From NCBI RefSeq assembly GCF_044901685.1, contig NZ_JBJDPS010000004.1:310001-374000 (forward strand): a DNA stretch of 64,000 nucleotides. The letters are read 5' to 3'. This DNA is from Micromonospora_G sp044901685. Lineage in GTDB: Bacteria; Actinomycetota; Actinomycetes; Mycobacteriales; Micromonosporaceae. The notes beneath the pieces are model-generated. The model saw nothing but the letters and a program-made list of their open reading frames with translations, was not told where the DNA came from and ran no database searches. Below, one piece after another: positions 5,959 through 14,936 of the stretch. Both the position numbers and the translations under genes were made by a program. Positions within the stretch are counted from its first letter, which is position 1. Each line of letters opens with the position of its first letter.

Positions 5959-7557
5959 ATGGCGGGCGGGACGGGGGACGCCGGGCGGTCGGCACCGGTG
6001 CGCACGCTGCTCCTCTGGTGCCCCGACTGGCCGGTCGTCGCGGCCGAGATCGTCGACGGGGTGCCGGCGTCGGCCCCGGTCGCCGTGCTCCACGCCAACC
6101 GGGTCCACGCCTGTTCCCCCGCCGCCCGGGCCGAGGGGGTGCGGCGCGGGTTGCGTAAACGGGAGGCGCAGAGCCGCTGCCCGCAGTTGCTCGTGGTCGA
6201 CCACGACCCCGGCCGGGACGCCCGCGCCTTCGAGACGGTGGTCGCCGCGGTCGAGGAGGTGGCCGCCGGGGTCGAGGTGATCCGGCCGGGCGCCTGCGCG
6301 CTCGTCGCCCGTGGCCCGGCCCGCTACTTCGGCGGCGAGGAGCGGGCCGCCGAACGGATCGTCGAACACGTTGCCCAGACCTGCCTGGTGGAGAGCCAGA
6401 TCGGCATCGCCGACGGACTGTTCGCCGCCGGGCTGGCCGCGCGTACCGGGCAGGTCGTCCCGCCGGGCGGCAGCCCGGGGTTCCTCGCCGACCTGCCGGT
6501 CGAGGCGCTCGGCCGACCGACCCTGACCGACCTGCTGCGCCGGCTCGGGCTGCGTACCCTGGCCGATTTTGCCGCGTTGCCCGCCGGGTCGGTGCTGGCC
6601 CGCTTCGGGTTCGACGCCTCGCTCGCCCACCGGTTGGCGGCCGGCCACGACCACCGGCGGCTCGCGGTCCGCCGCCCGCCGCCGGACCTGGCCGTGACCG
6701 AGACGTACGACGAACCGCTCGACCGGGTCGACGCGGCCGCGTTCGCCGCCCGTGCCCTCGCCGAGCGGCTGCACGAGACCCTTGCCGGACACGCCCTGGC
6801 CTGCACCCGCCTCGGCATCGAGGCGGTCACCGCGGACGGCCAGGAACTGCACCGGGTCTGGCGGCACGACGGGCTGCTCAGTTCGGCCGCCATCGCCGAC
6901 CGGGTCCGCTGGCAACTCGACGGCTGGCTCTCCGGGACCAGCCGGCGTCCCGGTGCCGGAGGTCGTCCCGTCCCGCCCCGCCCCACCTCGGGGATCATCC
7001 GGCTGCGGCTGGTGCCGGACGGGCTGCTCGCCCAGGCCGCCCTCCAACCCGGGCTGTGGGGCGAGACCGGTGCCGAACGGGAGCGGGCAGACCGGGCGTT
7101 GAGCCGGGTGCAGGGCATTCTCGGTCCCGACGCGGTGCTCACCGCGGTGCTCGGGGGTGGGCGCTCCCCGGCCGACCAGGCCCGGTTGGTGCCGTGGGGG
7201 GACGAGCGGATTCCGGGGCGCCCGGCGGCACCGCCCTGGCCGGGACGGTTGCCGCCGCCGGCGCCGGCGGTGGTGCTGCCCGCGCCGGTGCCGGCCGAGG
7301 TCTACGACGGCGCGGGCGTACCGGTCGCGGTGACGGCCAGGTTGGAGGTCAGCGCCGCCCCGGCCCGGCTCGTGGTGGGCACGGCCGCCCCGGTGGAGAT
7401 CGTCGGCTGGGCCGGGCCCTGGCCGCTGGACGAGCGCTGGTGGGCGCCGGCCGAGGCCCGACGGCGGGCCCGCTTCCAGGTCCGGCTCGTCGACGGGGGC
7501 GCGTTGCTGCTCTCCCTCGCCGGGGGCCGGTGGGCGGTGGAGGCGATCTATGACTGA
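5959..7557 (+). CDS. imuB: ImuB, Y-family polymerase-like mutasome hub
   Basis: A 532-residue Y-family polymerase homologue. Compared with an active member such as the DinB in this window, the second catalytic motif (SLDEAF) is replaced by PGACAL, so the metal-binding Asp-Glu pair is lost; one acidic residue remains at CPDWPV near the N-terminus. Mycobacterial ImuB is likewise inactive as a polymerase and acts as a scaffold linking ImuA', DnaE2 and the sliding clamp. A QPGLWG motif at residues 363-368 resembles the QLPLWG clamp-binding motif of mycobacterial ImuB. The start has a strong GAGGAGGTG site. Confidence 0.88.
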   Translation: MAGGTGDAGRSAPVRTLLLWCPDWPVVAAEIVDGVPASAPVAVLHANRVHACSPAARAEGVRRGLRKREAQSRCPQLLVVDHDPGRDARAFETVVAAVEEVAAGVEVIRPGACALVARGPARYFGGEERAAERIVEHVAQTCLVESQIGIADGLFAAGLAARTGQVVPPGGSPGFLADLPVEALGRPTLTDLLRRLGLRTLADFAALPAGSVLARFGFDASLAHRLAAGHDHRRLAVRRPPPDLAVTETYDEPLDRVDAAAFAARALAERLHETLAGHALACTRLGIEAVTADGQELHRVWRHDGLLSSAAIADRVRWQLDGWLSGTSRRPGAGGRPVPPRPTSGIIRLRLVPDGLLAQAALQPGLWGETGAERERADRALSRVQGILGPDAVLTAVLGGGRSPADQARLVPWGDERIPGRPAAPPWPGRLPPPAPAVVLPAPVPAEVYDGAGVPVAVTARLEVSAAPARLVVGTAAPVEIVGWAGPWPLDERWWAPAEARRRARFQVRLVDGGALLLSLAGGRWAVEAIYD

Positions 7558-7606
7558 CCACGGTGGTGGGCGACCCATGACCGATCACGGTGGTGGGCTG
7601 CGGTGA
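7550..7606 (+). other. Candidate 18-codon micro-ORF bridging imuB and dnaE2
   Basis: An ATG at 7550 overlaps the end of imuB and reads MTDHGGGRPMTDHGGGLR to a TGA at 7604-7606 that overlaps the GTG start of dnaE2 (GTGA). It is built from a 27-bp-period tandem duplication (7550-7571 and 7577-7598 nearly identical), so both copies are in frame. It may simply carry ribosomes from imuB to dnaE2. Translation is unproven. Confidence 0.35.
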
Positions 7607-10600
7607 GCTTCCACAACCCGAAGATGCCCTGGTCGGAGCTGGAACGCACGCTCTCCGGGCGGCGCGCGGGCGGGGCGGCCGACGACGCGGCGGGTCACCT
7701 GCGGGTGGTCGACCCGCTCGCCGACGAGGCGCCGAGCAGCCGACGCCGGGAGCGCTACACCACACCGGCGCGGCCGATCACGCCCGCCGACGACACGGTG
7801 CCGTACGCCGAACTGCACGCGCACACCAACTTCAGCTTCCTCGACGGGGCCAGCCACCCGGAGGAGCTGGCCGAGGAGGCGGCCCGGTTGGGGCTGACCG
7901 CGCTCGCGGTGACCGACCACGACGGGTTCTACGGCGTGGTCCGGTTCGCCGAGGCGGCCAGGGCGCTGCACCTGCCCACCATTTTCGGTGCCGAACTCTC
8001 GCTCGGCCTGCCCGGACCGGCGAACGGTGAGCCCGACCCGCTCGGCCGGCACCTGCTGGTGCTCGCCCACGGCCCGGAGGGATATGCCCGACTGGCCCGG
8101 ACCATCGCCCGGGCCCAGTTGCGCGGCGGCGAGAAGGGGCGCCCGGTCTACGGCTCCCACCGCACCGGCGCGGACGGCACCGGGACCACCGGCACCGGGA
8201 TCACCGGCACCGGGCACCCGGTCGCCGCCGACCTGGAGGAGATCGCCGCCGACCTGCGCGGCCACGTGCTGGTGCTGACCGGCTGCCGCAAGGGGCCGGT
8301 GCCGGCGGCGCTGCTCACCGAGGGGGTCGACGCGGCGGCCCGGGAACTCGACCGGCTGACCGCGCTCTTCGGCGCCGAGACGGTGGCGGTGGAGCTGACC
8401 GACCACGGCGACCCGATCGACGGTGACCGCAACGACGCCCTCGCCGACCTGGCCGCCCGGTCCGGGCTGCCCACCGTGGCCACCAACAACGTGCACTACG
8501 CCACCCCGTCGCGGCGCCGGCTGGCCACCGCGCTGGCCGCCGTACGGGCCCGGCGCAGCCTGGACGAACTCGACGGCTGGCTGCCGGCGGCGGCCACCGC
8601 GCACCTGCGCGGCGGAGCCGAGATGGCGGCCCGGTTCGCGGCCTATCCCGGCGCCGTGGCGCGGGCCGCGCGGTTCGGCGCCGAACTCGCCTTCGACCTG
8701 CAACTGGTCGCACCCGACCTGCCGGCCCACCCGGTGCCGGCCGGGCACACCGAGATGAGCTGGCTGCGCGAACTGACCATGGACGGCGCGCTGGAGCGGT
8801 ACGGCCCACCCGAGGCCCACCCGAGGGCGTACGAGCAGCTCGAACACGAGCTGAGAATGATCGACGAGCTGGGTTTCCCGGGCTACTTCCTGGTGGTCCA
8901 CGACATCGTCACGTTCTGCCGGCGGAACAACATCTACTGCCAGGGGCGCGGTTCGGCGGCGAACTCGGCGGTCTGTTACGCGCTGCGGGTCACCAACGTC
9001 GACGCGGTCCGCCACCACCTGCTCTTCGAGCGCTTCCTCGCCCCGGAGCGCGACGGGCCGCCCGACATCGACGTGGACATCGAGTCCGACCGGCGCGAGG
9101 AGGTGATCCAGTACCTCTACACGAAGTACGGCCGGGAGCACACCGCGCAGGTCGCGAACGTCATCTCGTACCGGCCCCGGTCGGCGGTGCGGGACATCGC
9201 CAAGGCGTTCGGCTTCTCCCCGGGGCAGCAGGACGCCTGGAGCAAGCAGATCGACCGCTGGGGGGCGGTGGCGAGCGTGGACGTCGAGGAGATCCCCGAG
9301 CACGTCGTCGCGTACGCCAACGAGTTGCAGACCTTTCCCCGGCACCTGGGCATCCACTCCGGCGGCATGGTGATCTGCGACCGGCCGGTGATCGAGGTCT
9401 GCCCGGTGGAGTGGGGGCGGATGCCCGGACGCACCGTGTTGCAGTGGGACAAGGACGACTGCGCCAACGCCGGGCTGGTCAAGTTCGACCTGCTCGGGCT
9501 CGGCATGCTCTCCGCGCTGCACTACGCGTACGACATGATCGGCACCACCCTCGACCTGAGCGCCATGACGCTGGACGACCCCGAGGTCTACGACATGCTC
9601 TGCCGGGCGGACTCGGTCGGGGTGTTCCAGGTGGAGAGCCGGGCCCAGATCGCCACCCTGCCCCGGCTCAAGCCCCGGGTCTTCTACGACCTGGTGGTCG
9701 AGGTGGCGCTGATCCGGCCCGGCCCGATCCAGGGTGGTTCGGTGCACCCGTACATCAGGCGCAAGAACGGGCAGGAGCCGATCACCTTCCCGCACCCGCT
9801 GATGCGCAACGCGCTGGAGAAGACGCTCGGTGTGCCGTTGTTCCAGGAGCAGTTGATGCAGCTCGCGATCGACCTGGCCGGCTTCGACGCGGCCGGGGCG
9901 GACCAGTTGCGCCGGGCGATGGGGTCGAAGCGCTCGACCGAGCGGATGGCCCGGATCCGGGACCGCCTCTACGTCGGCATGGCCGAGCGCGGCATCACCG
10001 GCGAGGTGGCCGACGACGTCTACCTCAAGCTCTCCGCGTTCGCCAACTTCGGCTTCCCGGAGAGCCACGCGATGAGCTTCGCCTACCTGGTCTACGCCAG
10101 TTCCTGGCTCAAGCGCTACCACCCGGCGGCGTTCCTGGCCGCGCTGCTCAACGCCCAGCCGATGGGTTTCTACTCGCCGCAGACCCTGGTCGACGACGCC
10201 CGCCGGCACGGGGTCGAGGTGCGCCGGCCGGACATCAACGCCAGCGGCGCGCAGGCGGTGCTGGAGTCCACCCCGCAGACCCGGTGGGGCAGCGAGCCGG
10301 GCGAGCCGCCGCACCGGTGGGGGCTGGGCGGGCCGGCGGTCCGGTTGGGGCTGGCCGGGGTCCGCACCGTCGGCGCCGACCTGGCGACCCGGATCGAGAC
10401 GGAACGGAGCGCGCACGGCCCGTACGCCGACATGCCGGACCTGGTCCGCCGGGTCGGCCTGCCGGCCGCGCAGATCGAGGCGCTGGCCACCGCGGACGCC
10501 TTCGCCTGTTTCGGGCTGACCCGGCGGGAGGCGCTCTGGGCGGCCGGCGCGGCGGCACAGGAGAAACCGGGTCGGCTGCCGGGCACGGTGACCGGCGTGG

Positions 10601-11034
10601 TGGCGCCGACCCTGCCCGGGATGGCGGCGGTGGACCGGCTGGTCGCCGACGTGTGGGCCACCGGTCTCTCCCCGGAGAGCCACCCGGCCCGGTTCGTCCG
10701 GGACCGGCTCGACGCGCTCGACGCGGTGCCGATCGCGAAACTGGCCCGGGTGGAGGCGGGCCGCCGGGTCCGGGTCGGCGGCATCGTCACCCACCGGCAA
10801 CGTCCCGGCACCGCCGGTGGGGTCACCTTCCTGAACCTGGAGGACGAGACCGGCATGCTCAACGTGATCTGTTCGCCGGGGTTGTGGCAGCGTTACCGGA
10901 AGGTGGCCCGGACCAGCAACGCGCTGGTGATCCGGGGTCGGCTGGAGCGGGCCGAGGGAGTGACGAACCTGCTCGCCGACCGGTTGGACGCGATCACCGC
11001 GCCGGTCACGCCCGCCTCCCGCGACTTCCGCTGA
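7603..11034 (+). CDS. dnaE2: DnaE2, error-prone DNA polymerase III alpha subunit
   Basis: A 1143-residue C-family polymerase of the DnaE2 class, the catalytic partner of ImuA'/ImuB in damage-induced mutagenesis. It starts with the DnaE2-like SFHNPKMPWSELE, then a PHP domain (ELHAHTNFSFLDGASHPEEL, residues about 68-90). The polymerase active site PDIDVDIESDRR is near residues 487-498, then helix-hairpin-helix and an OB-fold near the C-terminus (RVRVGGIVTHRQRPGTAGGVTF). It lacks the C-terminal extension of replicative DnaE. A Gly-Thr-rich insert (TGTTGTGITGTG) interrupts the PHP region. GTG start, coupled to the upstream micro-ORF. Confidence 0.93.
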   Translation: MSFHNPKMPWSELERTLSGRRAGGAADDAAGHLRVVDPLADEAPSSRRRERYTTPARPITPADDTVPYAELHAHTNFSFLDGASHPEELAEEAARLGLTALAVTDHDGFYGVVRFAEAARALHLPTIFGAELSLGLPGPANGEPDPLGRHLLVLAHGPEGYARLARTIARAQLRGGEKGRPVYGSHRTGADGTGTTGTGITGTGHPVAADLEEIAADLRGHVLVLTGCRKGPVPAALLTEGVDAAARELDRLTALFGAETVAVELTDHGDPIDGDRNDALADLAARSGLPTVATNNVHYATPSRRRLATALAAVRARRSLDELDGWLPAAATAHLRGGAEMAARFAAYPGAVARAARFGAELAFDLQLVAPDLPAHPVPAGHTEMSWLRELTMDGALERYGPPEAHPRAYEQLEHELRMIDELGFPGYFLVVHDIVTFCRRNNIYCQGRGSAANSAVCYALRVTNVDAVRHHLLFERFLAPERDGPPDIDVDIESDRREEVIQYLYTKYGREHTAQVANVISYRPRSAVRDIAKAFGFSPGQQDAWSKQIDRWGAVASVDVEEIPEHVVAYANELQTFPRHLGIHSGGMVICDRPVIEVCPVEWGRMPGRTVLQWDKDDCANAGLVKFDLLGLGMLSALHYAYDMIGTTLDLSAMTLDDPEVYDMLCRADSVGVFQVESRAQIATLPRLKPRVFYDLVVEVALIRPGPIQGGSVHPYIRRKNGQEPITFPHPLMRNALEKTLGVPLFQEQLMQLAIDLAGFDAAGADQLRRAMGSKRSTERMARIRDRLYVGMAERGITGEVADDVYLKLSAFANFGFPESHAMSFAYLVYASSWLKRYHPAAFLAALLNAQPMGFYSPQTLVDDARRHGVEVRRPDINASGAQAVLESTPQTRWGSEPGEPPHRWGLGGPAVRLGLAGVRTVGADLATRIETERSAHGPYADMPDLVRRVGLPAAQIEALATADAFACFGLTRREALWAAGAAAQEKPGRLPGTVTGVVAPTLPGMAAVDRLVADVWATGLSPESHPARFVRDRLDALDAVPIAKLARVEAGRRVRVGGIVTHRQRPGTAGGVTFLNLEDETGMLNVICSPGLWQRYRKVARTSNALVIRGRLERAEGVTNLLADRLDAITAPVTPASRDFR

Positions 11035-11169
11035 CCCGGACCGGCCGACGCGCGGCAGGCCGTGGGGGCGACCGGTACCGGCCCGTGCCGGCCCACCCGG
11101 GGACGGCCGGCGGGGGCGGGGCGGATTCTCCCGGTCGGTCTGGCGGCCGGGTGGCCTAGGCTCGTCCGG

Positions 11170-11949
11170 GTGGAGCGAACACAGATCGGGTCCGGCGCGA
11201 CGCGCGGCCGGCCGGCGCCAGCATCCGGACCGCATCCGGCCCCACGTACCGCCGTTGTCTGGGCGGTGCTGCGCCGCGAACTCGACCGGCTCGCCGGGCG
11301 CACCCTGACCGTACTCGACGTCGGTGGCGGCACCGGCGGCTTCGCCGTACCGCTGGCCGAGGCGGGACACCTGGTGACGGTGGTCGACGCCAGCCCGGAC
11401 GCGCTCGCCGCGTTGACCCGCCGGGCGGCCGAGGCGGGGGTGGCCGACCGGATCCGGGCCGTGCAGGGCGACGGTGACGCCCTCGCCGGGCTGGTCGAAC
11501 CGGCCAGCGCGGATCTGGTGCTCTGCCATGCCGTGCTCGAGGTGGTGGACGACCCGGCCGACGTGGTGGCGGCGCTGGCGACCGCCCTGCGTCCCGGTGG
11601 CGCGGCGAGCGTGCTGGTGGCGAGCCGGGCGGCGGCCGTACTCAGCCGGGCGACAAACGGGCACCTCGATGTCGCCGCCGCGCTCCTGGCAGACCCGGAC
11701 GGCTGCGCCGGGCCGAGGGACACGCTGCGGCGGCGTTACGACGCGGAGAGCGCCGCCGCGCTGCTCGGCGCCGCCGGGCTGCGGGTGGAGCAGACCCACG
11801 GCGTACGCGTCTTCGCCGACCTGATCCCGGCCGCCGTCGCCGACGGTGACCCGCAGGCGTTGCTCGACCTGGAGATCAGCGCGGCGGCCCGGCCACCGTA
11901 CCGGGACGTCGCCGCCCAACTGCACCTCTTCGCCCGCCGCCCGCAATGA
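11170..11949 (+). CDS. SAM-dependent class I methyltransferase
   Basis: About 259 residues with a Rossmann-type methyltransferase domain. Motif I is TVLDVGGGTGGFAVPLA, an acidic residue ends strand 2 (VVDASPDAL), and motif IV-like DLVLCHAVLEVVDDP follows. It resembles generic methyltransferases; substrate unknown. The GTG at 11170 is chosen because the frame upstream is Arg/Pro-rich and unlike the family. Its stop overlaps the ATG of the next gene (ATGA), so the pair is coupled. It follows dnaE2 after 135 bp without an obvious terminator, so read-through is possible. Confidence 0.8.
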   Translation: MERTQIGSGATRGRPAPASGPHPAPRTAVVWAVLRRELDRLAGRTLTVLDVGGGTGGFAVPLAEAGHLVTVVDASPDALAALTRRAAEAGVADRIRAVQGDGDALAGLVEPASADLVLCHAVLEVVDDPADVVAALATALRPGGAASVLVASRAAAVLSRATNGHLDVAAALLADPDGCAGPRDTLRRRYDAESAAALLGAAGLRVEQTHGVRVFADLIPAAVADGDPQALLDLEISAAARPPYRDVAAQLHLFARRPQ

Positions 11950-13184
11950 CCGTCCCGCCCGCCGGCCCCGTCCCGCCCGCCGGCGCTGTTCCGCTCGGCC
12001 CGTTCGGTGCCACCGGGCCGTTCGACCTGGTCCGGCCCGAGTACGGCGGCGACAGCCTGGCCGACCTGCTGCCCAGCGCGCTGGCGGTGCTCGGGGTGCC
12101 GGGGGCGGCCGATCCGCTGGGCCTGGTCGGGCCGCTGTCCGGCGTACGCCGGGTCGCCGTCCTCCTGGTCGACGGGCTCGGCTGGTACCAGGTGCCGACC
12201 GCGGCCCGGTACGCCCCGGTCCTGGCCGACCTCGCGGCCCGCACCGCCCGCCCGCTGACCAGCGGGTTCCCCTCGACCACGCCGACCAGTGTGGTGAGCC
12301 TCGGCACCGGGGCGGCACCCGGCGCGCACGGGGTGCTCGGCTTCCGGGTCAACGTGCCCGGCACCGACCGGGTGCTGACCCACATCAACTGGTCCGGCCC
12401 GACCGCCGACCCGCGCTCCCCGGACCCGGAACCCCGGCGTTGGCAGCCGCTGCCGACCCAGCTCGAACTGGCCCGAGCCGCGGGGGTGACCGTCACCGTG
12501 GTCAGCCGCCCCGAGTACGCCGGCAGCGGGCTGACGCTGGCCGCCAACTCCGGCGGTGACTACCGGGGCGCGGCCGGGGTGGACGCCCTGGCCACCGAGA
12601 TGCTGGCCGCGCTCACCGCCGGCCCCGGTCCCGCCCTGGTCTCCGGCTACCACCCGGACCTGGACCAGCGTGGACACCTGACCGGGGTCGACTCGGCCGG
12701 CTGGCGGGACGCCGCGCGCGACCTGGACCGGTTGCTCGACCGGCTGGTCGCCGGCCTGCCGGCCGATGCCGCGCTGCTGGTCACGGCCGACCACGGGCAG
12801 CTCAACGTGCCGCCGGACCGGAGGTTCGACCTCGACCTCGATCCTCGGCTTCGGGCCGGGGTACGGGTGGTCGCCGGTGAGCCACGGGTTCGTTACCTGC
12901 ACACCGAGCCCGGTGCGGTGGACGACGTGCTGGCCGCGTGGACCGAGGTGCTCGGCCCGGCGGCGTGGGTGGCGTCCCGAGCCGAGGCGGTTGGCGCCGG
13001 CTGGTTCGGGCCGGTGCCGGAGGCGCACCTGAGCCGGATCGGTGACGTGGTGGTCTGCTGCCGGGAGTCGTACGTGGTGCTGGCGAGCCGGACCGACGCG
13101 CCGCTGGAGGCGAAGCTGGTGGGGTACCACGGCTCGTGGACCGCGACCGAGATGACGATTCCACTGCTGGTGGTCCGGGGCTGA
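11946..13184 (+). CDS. Alkaline phosphatase-superfamily phosphodiesterase/pyrophosphatase
   Basis: A 412-residue protein of the type I phosphodiesterase/nucleotide pyrophosphatase family. Two-metal-site residues appear in order: Asp in LLVDGLGWY, the Thr nucleophile in SGFPSTTPTSVVSLGTG, Asp and His in YHPDLDQRGH, Asp-His in VTADHGQLN, and a final His in GYHGSWT. It resembles the alkaline phosphatase family proteins common in actinobacteria, but no signal peptide is evident, so it is probably cytoplasmic. The N-terminus is Pro-rich. Substrate unknown. Coupled to the upstream methyltransferase gene. Confidence 0.85.
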   Translation: MTVPPAGPVPPAGAVPLGPFGATGPFDLVRPEYGGDSLADLLPSALAVLGVPGAADPLGLVGPLSGVRRVAVLLVDGLGWYQVPTAARYAPVLADLAARTARPLTSGFPSTTPTSVVSLGTGAAPGAHGVLGFRVNVPGTDRVLTHINWSGPTADPRSPDPEPRRWQPLPTQLELARAAGVTVTVVSRPEYAGSGLTLAANSGGDYRGAAGVDALATEMLAALTAGPGPALVSGYHPDLDQRGHLTGVDSAGWRDAARDLDRLLDRLVAGLPADAALLVTADHGQLNVPPDRRFDLDLDPRLRAGVRVVAGEPRVRYLHTEPGAVDDVLAAWTEVLGPAAWVASRAEAVGAGWFGPVPEAHLSRIGDVVVCCRESYVVLASRTDAPLEAKLVGYHGSWTATEMTIPLLVVRG

Positions 13185-13244
13185 CCCGTCCGGCGGAGGC
13201 TGACCCGGCGGAGGTTGACCCGTCCGGCGGAGGCTGACCCGTTT
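13181..13244. repeat. Short direct repeats after the phosphodiesterase gene
   Basis: The unit ctgacccgtccggcggagg occurs at 13181 and again, with one change, at 13215. A shortened copy missing four bases lies between (13200-13214) and a partial copy follows (13234). The phosphodiesterase stop codon lies in the first unit, so the block repeats the end of that gene. Confidence 0.75.
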
Positions 13245-13328
13245 CACCGGCTCTCTGACAGAGACACTCGCCGGGGCCTGACCGACCGAAAGATCAACCG
13301 GGCATACCGGCCGCCTCGATACCTGAAC

Positions 13329-13337
13329 TGGGATAAT
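13329..13337 (+). promoter_or_regulatory. Candidate extended -10 promoter of the molybdoenzyme operon
   Basis: TGGGATAAT is an extended -10 element (TGn followed by GATAAT), the most AT-rich spot in this intergenic region, 31 bases before the first gene. No good -35 hexamer is seen, which is common for extended -10 promoters. Confidence 0.45.
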
Positions 13338-13367
13338 TTCGGGTGATTCGGATGATCGGGGCGGGTA

Positions 13368-13874
13368 ATGGACACCGAAGTGACGCTGCGGGTGGACGGG
13401 ACCAGGTACACGCTGGGCGTGGACACCCGGACCACGCTGCTCGACGCGCTGCGGGAACGGCTCGGCATCACCAGCCCGAAGAAGGGCTGCGACCACGGGC
13501 AGTGCGGGGCCTGCACGGTCCTGCTCGACGGCTGGCGGGCCAACAGTTGTCTCGCCCTCGCCGTGGCGCACGACGGTGCCGAGGTCGTCACCGCCGCCGG
13601 GTTGGCCGTGGACGGCACCCCGCACCCGATGCAACAGGCGTTTGTCGAGTGCGACGCGTTCCAGTGCGGTTACTGCACCCCGGGCCAGATCGTCTCCGCC
13701 GTCGGCATGCTGGACGAGGTCGACGCGGGCTGGCCGAGCGCGGTGACCGCGGCCGGCGACGCCGAGGTGGTGCTCGACGAGGCGGAGATCCGGGAACGGA
13801 TGAGCGGCAACCTCTGCCGCTGCGCCGCGTACGCCAACATCGTTCCCGCCATCGCCCAGGTGGCCCGGGGATGA
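13368..13874 (+). CDS. Xanthine dehydrogenase-family iron-sulfur subunit (YagT-like)
   Basis: A 168-residue two-[2Fe-2S] electron-transfer subunit. The N-terminal plant-ferredoxin-type cluster ligands are in CDHGQCGACTVLLDG and the later Cys in NSCLA; the second cluster is bound by FQCGYCTPGQI and NLCRCAAY. This is the small subunit of the molybdenum hydroxylase family (xanthine dehydrogenase, YagTSR aldehyde oxidoreductase). First gene of a three-subunit operon, ATG preceded by a G-rich site, and its stop overlaps the next start (ATGA). Confidence 0.92.
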   Translation: MDTEVTLRVDGTRYTLGVDTRTTLLDALRERLGITSPKKGCDHGQCGACTVLLDGWRANSCLALAVAHDGAEVVTAAGLAVDGTPHPMQQAFVECDAFQCGYCTPGQIVSAVGMLDEVDAGWPSAVTAAGDAEVVLDEAEIRERMSGNLCRCAAYANIVPAIAQVARG

Positions 13875-14872
13875 GACCGCTGCGTTACGCCCGAGCGCAG
13901 GACGTGCCACAGGCGGTACGGATGCTCGGCGCCGCGCCGTACGGGGCGTATCTCGCCGGCGGGACGAACCTGGTCGACCTGTTGAAGCTGGGCGTGGCCA
14001 CGCCGGAACTGCTGGTCGACGTCAGGCGGCTCACCTCGGAGCGGATCGAGGACCTGCCCGACGGCGGGATCCTGGTCGGCGCGGCGGTACGCAACAGCGA
14101 ACTCGCCGCGGACCCGACCATCCGTACCCGCTATCCGGTGCTCTCCCAGGCGTTGCTCGCCGGGGCATCCGGGCAGCTCCGCAACCTCGCCACCACCGGC
14201 GGCAACCTGCTCCAGCGCACCCGGTGCCCGTACTTCCAGAACATCACCACGCCGTGCAACAAGCGGGTGCCCGGCACGGGCTGCTCGGCCCGCGAGGGCT
14301 ACCAGCGGGACATGGCCATTCTCGGCGCCTCACCGGAGTGTGTCGCCACCCACCCGTCGGACATGGCGGTCGCGCTGACCGCGCTCGACGCGGTGGTGCA
14401 CACCCGGGGGCCGGACGGCGACCGCCGCATCCCCCTCACCGAACTGCACCGGCTGCCCGGGGAGGAGCCGGGCCGGGACACCGTGCTCCGGCACGGGGAG
14501 CTGATCATGAATGTCGAGCTGCCGCCACTCGGCTTCGCCGCGAACTCCCGCTACCGCAAGGTCCGCGACCGCGCGTCGTACGCCTTCGCGCTGGTCTCGG
14601 TGGCCGCCGCGGTGGACCTGGTGGACGGGGTGGTCCGCGACGTCCGGCTCGCCCTCGGCGGGGTGGCGCACCGGCCCTGGCGGGCGACCGTGGCCGAGCG
14701 ACTGCTGCGCGGCGCACCGGCGACCGAGCGGAGCTTCGCCGACGCCGCCGACGCGGAGCTGGCGCGGGCGCGACCGCTGCCCGGCAACGCCTTCAAGGTG
14801 CCGCTGGCCCGCGCGGTGATCATCCGCAGCCTGCTCGACCTCAGCGTCGACCTGGCCGAGGACGGCCGGTGA
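13871..14872 (+). CDS. Xanthine dehydrogenase-family FAD-binding subunit (YagS-like)
   Basis: A 333-residue FAD subunit. The FAD-binding signature LAGGTNLVDLLKLGV is at about residues 28-42 and NLATTGGNLLQRTRC follows. A cysteine-rich insert, RCPYFQNITTPCNKRVPGTGC, is what binds the extra [4Fe-4S] cluster in YagS and 4-hydroxybenzoyl-CoA-reductase-type subunits. The C-terminal CO-dehydrogenase flavoprotein domain follows (RYRKVRDRASYAFALVSVA). It passes electrons between the molybdenum and iron-sulfur subunits and FAD. Start overlaps the upstream stop. Confidence 0.92.
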   Translation: MRPLRYARAQDVPQAVRMLGAAPYGAYLAGGTNLVDLLKLGVATPELLVDVRRLTSERIEDLPDGGILVGAAVRNSELAADPTIRTRYPVLSQALLAGASGQLRNLATTGGNLLQRTRCPYFQNITTPCNKRVPGTGCSAREGYQRDMAILGASPECVATHPSDMAVALTALDAVVHTRGPDGDRRIPLTELHRLPGEEPGRDTVLRHGELIMNVELPPLGFAANSRYRKVRDRASYAFALVSVAAAVDLVDGVVRDVRLALGGVAHRPWRATVAERLLRGAPATERSFADAADAELARARPLPGNAFKVPLARAVIIRSLLDLSVDLAEDGR

Positions 14873-14936
14873 GTCGCCCCGCCCGCTGGCGGCCGGTGAC
14901 CGGCGGGGCGGCACCGACGGTCGGGGGGACATCCGG

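Noticed and set aside
9411..11159. A long plus-strand frame inside dnaE2
   Set aside because: Out-of-frame shadow of dnaE2, Gly/Arg/Pro-rich and without motifs.
7585..12318. A 1577-codon open frame on the minus strand opposite dnaE2 and its neighbours
   Set aside because: It is Arg/Gly/Pro-rich without any domain and runs antisense to well-supported genes; such frames arise from third-position GC bias.
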